Source: Flammulina velutipes
Lineage: Eukaryota > Basidiomycota > Agaricomycetes > Agaricales > Physalacriaceae
NCBI GenBank assembly: GCA_011800155.1
Contig: CM022377.1
Span: 496,001-560,000 of the forward strand
Direction: 5' to 3'
Length of the DNA: 64,000 nt
Positions 60,227 to 64,000 of this stretch are shown piece by piece. Within the stretch, counting starts at the first letter, position 1. Each line of letters opens with the position of its first letter. The notes beneath the pieces were generated by a model that saw only the letters and a program-made list of their open reading frames with translations, had not been told where the DNA came from and made no database searches. A program made the position numbers and the translations under genes.

Positions 60227-60994
60227 GGGTGAACTTGAATAGGAATGGTAGTATAAACCGCCAACTCTGTATCCCTTTATAGGGAACGATCTGAGGGAAG
60301 AATTGAGACACTGTGTGATATCATCGCCGCCTCATCGTATCGTTAACGGATCCCACCCACAAGGAGTGAGACAGATTGGCAGAAGTCCAGAACCGCTTTC
60401 AAGATACGTATTGATGTTGACAACACTGGAAGCTTAAAGAAACTTGAGCGGGGGACTTTGGAGTGTGATGGTGCCCCATTCATTCGCCGTTCACGCCACA
60501 GACAGGAGATGCATTCAGTTGGGTGGGATGACCAGGATCGATAAGACGAGTTGACAGGTAGAGTGGGCGAAGATACATTCCAGGCGGAACGACCCAGAGC
60601 AAAAGGAGATCGGAGGGTAAGACTCGAAACCATTCTCCTTTTCCGAGTTAAGTTGAAGCCAGACGCAGCGGAAGGTCAGCCTTGGAAGACTATAGCCGCA
60701 TAGAGTCGTGGTCAACCAGCATCCGTCAGCGTAAGTATTCCTTGAGATGGTAAGTTGAGGAGTACGGTCATTAGCCGAGGTTGAATATTTGGCTCCGTGA
60801 AGCGTTGGTTTCATTGATGCGTCCTCTTGGCATACATACTTTCTTCTCTCTTCCAGGCAGCATGGGGCCTTGCTTCGTCGTGACGATGATTTGTACAGCG
60901 AGCACCATCCATAAGAGTTCGTTGCTACCTAACAATAAATGACAAAATGAGAACGTTATGGAACATGAGATATTGTAGGAAAGTACGCGGGGAT
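60227..60994. other. Intergenic, promoter of the aquaglyceroporin
   Basis: 768 bp. On the minus strand a CCCTATAAAGGG element (around 60272-60283) lies about 50 bp before the aquaglyceroporin ATG and could be its TATA box. The octamer ACGCCACA occurs at 60493-60500. No coding evidence. Confidence 0.5.
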
Positions 60995-62235
60995 CTAGCT
61001 GCCCCATGCCTCTTCGTCGACTTCTCTCGGAGCACGCTCAGGTCCTGCGCCTTGGCTCCCCCTCCCATTCTGGCTGTTTTGACCGGCGTACAATCCAGGA
61101 TGATCCTCGTCGCCAGGAAGTGCGACCTGACCCGATTTGAAGAACTTACTGTATACGGTCGATGCAATCAAGCCCAGTGGATGAAGGGCGGTGAAGACCA
61201 GGACAGTTATCTACGCGTCGTGATCAACATCGGAAAAGATTTTGACCGACTGTTGAAAGGACTCACGTAGACCGGTGCGGGCTTCGCGCGCATGGACCAA
61301 ATGCTGACACAAATCCACGTAGCAGCAATGCACCACACGACGTCGCGTCTCATCATGACTACGAGTAGACCGAGAAGATTAGTCCCAAGAACAACCCCGA
61401 ACCCAGCCCATTGATGGGCACTGTAGTCAATCGGTGGTCCGCCGGGAGTGGGAGTCTGAGTTAAACCAAGGGTCACGCTGATAAAATTATGAATGAACGG
61501 ATTGTGGCGACGCCAAGGATGGAAGCGCACAAGAGAGATAGCGGAAACATCAATCCGATCTGGAGTACCAGGAAGAACCTCATGGGAGCATGAATGAGAG
61601 TCATATCAAAAGGCCGCTTAAACGTGGGAGGGTGGTAGATGAGAAGAACGATGTTGGAGTAGAGAAGAGATAACAGAAGCAGGCCTTGCAAGATGGTGGC
61701 AATCAAGAACCACTTCATGATCTAGAATGGGTATATGAGTACAACGGCTGACTTGAACTCACGCGCGGAGCATACCCATGTAATGGCCCAAACGGCCATC
61801 AACCAATTGGCAAGAACCAAGGAGAAACCCGGTCCCTTTATGATAGTCTGTTTTGTCTCTGGCTTCCTGGCGAGAACAAGGAGAAGACAGTAGCCTATCT
61901 GACCACCGAAGAGAGCAAGGACGTATATCGAAATTACGCTCGGGCGTGGAGATATAGAGGTGGGATACTGTTTCGAGATTACGCCTGGGAGCAAGTCAGT
62001 TGACATTGGGAGCAGAACGGCATGTTGCGAAGGTACCAATAGACGGTTCGACGACGAATGCACATATCACGACTGATGCGATGTTGATTAACAGAGAAAG
62101 TGGCGTGAGAACTTGGAGGCTACAACAGATTCATTCAGTCGTGTACGTTAGTCTTGACTGGGAGGGTACATACCGTATGAGGGCGAGATAGTCGCGCACC
62201 GCTGGGTGCGACAAGTCAATAGGAAGACTATCCAT
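60995..62235 (-). CDS. Uncharacterised polytopic membrane protein
   Basis: Six exons starting ATG 62235 and stopping at 60997-60995; about 323 aa. The spliced protein starts MDSLPIDLSHPAVRDYLALI and has about seven hydrophobic helices: LTPLSLLINIASVVICAF, ISIYVLALFGGQIGYCLLLV, FSLVLANWLMAVWAITWIM, FLIATILQGLLLLSLLYSNI, MRFFLVLQIGLMFPLSLL, WAGFGVVLGTNLLGLLVVMM and a last pair around DVVWCIAATWICVSIW and TVLVFTALHPLGLIA. The conserved-looking loop is LGLTQTPTPGGPPIDYSAHQ. The tail is Gly/acidic and cytosolic. I do not recognise the family; function unknown. All introns are short and in frame, so the gene looks functional. Confidence 0.75.
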
Positions 62236-62842
62236 TGTTTTTCGTCAATAGTCGACAAGAACACTGGGCGACGATGGTGGTCAATGGTCAAGAGTAGGCG
62301 GGAAAAGAGTGGACTCCTCCAGGCCCGAACATGACGCATACTTTAGCGTCATGACGTCGCTTCGTTGCCTGACGTCAGAAAAAAATGCTGATTTTCCATC
62401 TTTTTCTTCTTCAAGTTCTAGTTCTTGGATAAAATTAATTGTTCCTTTCATCCGGCTTGAGCGAAAATCCGAAACCGCGTTTCCCGCCCTTTCTCGCTAG
62501 CAGAGCCCAAAAGATCAATGAAACGTGAAGGGCGCGCATCGCGGTGGATAGCTATCTTACCCTGCTACACCAATCTCCATTTCAAGCACCGGTTAATTTC
62601 CAAAGATTGCTGTCAAAACCGAATCCCGCACCGCCCATACTCGTTTGGGGTGCACAGCACAGCCGCCTTACCGCAAGGCGCTCAGGGTAGCGCCTCGCCA
62701 ATCCTCTATAAAACTCGCTCTGCAAACGCTTTTGTATCTTCATTCCTCTTCTCCCTCCATCCTTTTGATCATCTTCTTCTTCTCGAAAGTCGATCACTTT
62801 CCAACTTCCACTTTTTCTTCTTCCCTTTTTTTGCAACGCACA
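62236..62842. other. Intergenic, promoter of the secreted protein gene
   Basis: 607 bp between divergent genes. Contains CTGACGTCAG at about 62369-62378, a perfect palindrome matching a CRE/ATF site, and a TATA box (62707-62713) before the secreted protein gene, then long TTC/CTT tracts. Confidence 0.5.
62707..62713 (+). promoter_or_regulatory. TATA box of the small secreted protein gene
   Basis: TATAAAA about 130 bp before the ATG at 62843, followed by a long pyrimidine-rich (TTC/CTT) leader, the usual layout of highly expressed fungal genes. Confidence 0.6.
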
Positions 62843-63501
62843 ATGTTCTCTTCCATGCTCGTCGCTGTCCTTTCTGTCTTCGGAATGGCCACCGCTACGC
62901 CCATAAATTCCCGCCAGGTCCCACCCTCAGCGATGTGCAGCCCCAATTTTGAGGGCGCCTCCGTTTCCGTCACCAACAGCGCGCGCGAGTGGGCCGTCGC
63001 CTCCTCCTACGCTGGCGCAGATGTCATCGCTCCCACTGGGACACTCACCACGGCTGACTTCCGCTTCGAGCAGAACGGCCAACCCGCAGTCAGCTATACC
63101 ATCAAGTAAGCCCCAGTTACTTTGTGCATGCTTTCGTCCTGACACATCCATAGGGACATAAACTCTCCCAACAATGGTCTCGCTGTGTCTGTTCGTGAGG
63201 ATGGGACTCTCCAGCTGGATAACGTCAAGGCTGACATGTAGGCTATCCAGTTACCTTCTTTCCCCTGAAGTTAACATGCTTGATTTCCAGTGCGCAAGAA
63301 TGGAACGTCGTTTGCGATGACTGCAGTTCGAACATCTCCCAGAGCAAAGGTGGACCGGTATCCTTTGGCTGCAACATTACTTCCGTTGCTACTGGGTACT
63401 GCGTAGAAATTAGCGGAGACAAGACCGCGCCAATGTTCATCGCACCTTGCAACGGACAGGACAGCCAGAACTTTGATTTCTGGACTGCCGTGCCAATTTA
63501 A
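62843..63501 (+). CDS. Small secreted protein with four cysteines
   Basis: Three exons: 62843-63105, 63154-63237, 63291-63501; 185 aa. Signal peptide about 1-19 (MFSSMLVAVLSVFGMATAT). The mature protein starts near PINSRQVPPSAMC and looks beta-rich: NFEGASVSVTNSAREWAV, FRFEQNGQPAVSYTIKDI, NNGLAVSVREDGTLQLDNV, then CDDCSSNISQSKGG, FGCNITSVATGYCVEI and CNGQDSQNFDFWTAVPI. The spacing and the Q-x-F/W ends recall a beta-trefoil (ricin B-like) lectin fold, but no QxW motif is clear. Several N-glycosylation sites. Likely extracellular; role unknown. A strong TATA box and CT-rich leader suggest high expression. Confidence 0.8.
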
Positions 63502-64000
63502 ACGAGGGAACTGGAGTAGTTCGGACTTTGATGATGATGACAGAAATGGACGCTTATTAGCTTGGAGTAACTTGTACTGTCATTTTGGCTGTTAATGGAC
63601 TTTAATTTTGGTTTTGAAGCGACGGTCTGAGGCTTGAGGCGCGGAGAGAGGATTAATAATCGTTACCAAGTTAGTGTGACTAGGCGCTGGTTTTAGGTAG
63701 CGACCAGATCCTGGCCTGATGCAGGCATGTAAACCACGGCGGTGAAAAGCTTCTTGTGGATCTAAGAGTGTCATCAAATGAGCACAATAATTCCATTTTC
63801 ATATAGAGCAATAAATAGAAGGGCCAAACTACCGTGTATCACCCATCCATCCCAGTACAGCGTCTCTTCCTTGAGCAGTCTGTTTGTCTGTCACCGAATA
63901 TGTTGTCATCATCCGTTCTGTTGCTAACTCGTCAATCAGCCTGAGGTTCTTGGGTATTGACGTTGACGAAGGAGACGGAAGATGTGAATTTAGAATGAGC
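63502..64000. other. 3' flank, no gene seen
   Basis: 499 bp after the secreted protein gene up to the window edge. Short open frames only; presumably 3' UTR and the start of the next intergenic region. Confidence 0.4.

Overview
The window is nuclear DNA of a filamentous basidiomycete, most likely an agaricomycete (mushroom-forming, plant-debris-degrading fungus). The grounds are very short introns (about 41-60 nt with GT..AG ends and CTAAT/CTGAC-like branch sites) in nearly every gene, a DUF6535 membrane protein, a GH7 cellulase and a CBM1 secreted protein, fungal Zn2Cys6 and C2H2 regulators, and a U2 snRNA with the expected sequence. All gene models were spliced by hand; reading-frame continuity and family motifs were used to choose junctions.

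Layout. 1-2.8 kb: no gene; a strongly T+G-skewed stretch that may be decayed repeat. 2.8-15.5 kb: DUF6535 protein, C2H2 zinc-finger protein, secreted M43 metalloprotease, SNG1-like (DUF3533) membrane protein, and a Ser/Pro-rich hypothetical. 16.5-25.9 kb: a multi-pass membrane protein, a Zn2Cys6 regulator, a 17-exon NCS1 nucleobase/allantoin-type transporter, and a secreted CBM1 protein. 26.2-34.7 kb: promethin-like membrane protein, METTL16-type RNA m6A methyltransferase, an acidic hypothetical, and mitochondrial ornithine acetyltransferase (ArgJ type). 35.2-38.5 kb: two neighbouring genes for secreted proteins made of a repeated four-cysteine unit, then a U2 snRNA gene. 38.9-43.1 kb: a tandem pair of UNC93-like MFS genes with the same exon plan. 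43.2-49.3 kb: SEC62, GDP-mannose 4,6-dehydratase, dephospho-CoA kinase, an F-box-like protein, and an AIG1/FAR-17a membrane protein. 50.0-64 kb: GH7 cellulase, a second SNG1-like gene, an F-box protein, GDP-L-fucose synthase, FAD synthase, aquaglyceroporin, an unknown polytopic membrane protein, and a small secreted protein.

Functional links. GMD (44.1-45.5 kb) and GDP-L-fucose synthase (56.0-57.4 kb) are the two consecutive enzymes from GDP-mannose to GDP-L-fucose and lie about 10 kb apart. Dephospho-CoA kinase and FAD synthase are cofactor enzymes; each shares a very short divergent promoter with its neighbour. GH7, CBM1 and M43 proteins fit a saprotrophic secretome. SEC62 and the U2 snRNA are housekeeping.

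Most notable: (i) an octamer TGTGGCGY seen at 21 sites by eye, none in an exon of the models; (ii) the secreted Cys-repeat gene pair, with intron-including internal duplication; (iii) microexons of 7, 8, 11, 11, 14 and 16 nt and three GC-AG introns; (iv) a 42-bp gap between divergent start codons of two enzymes.
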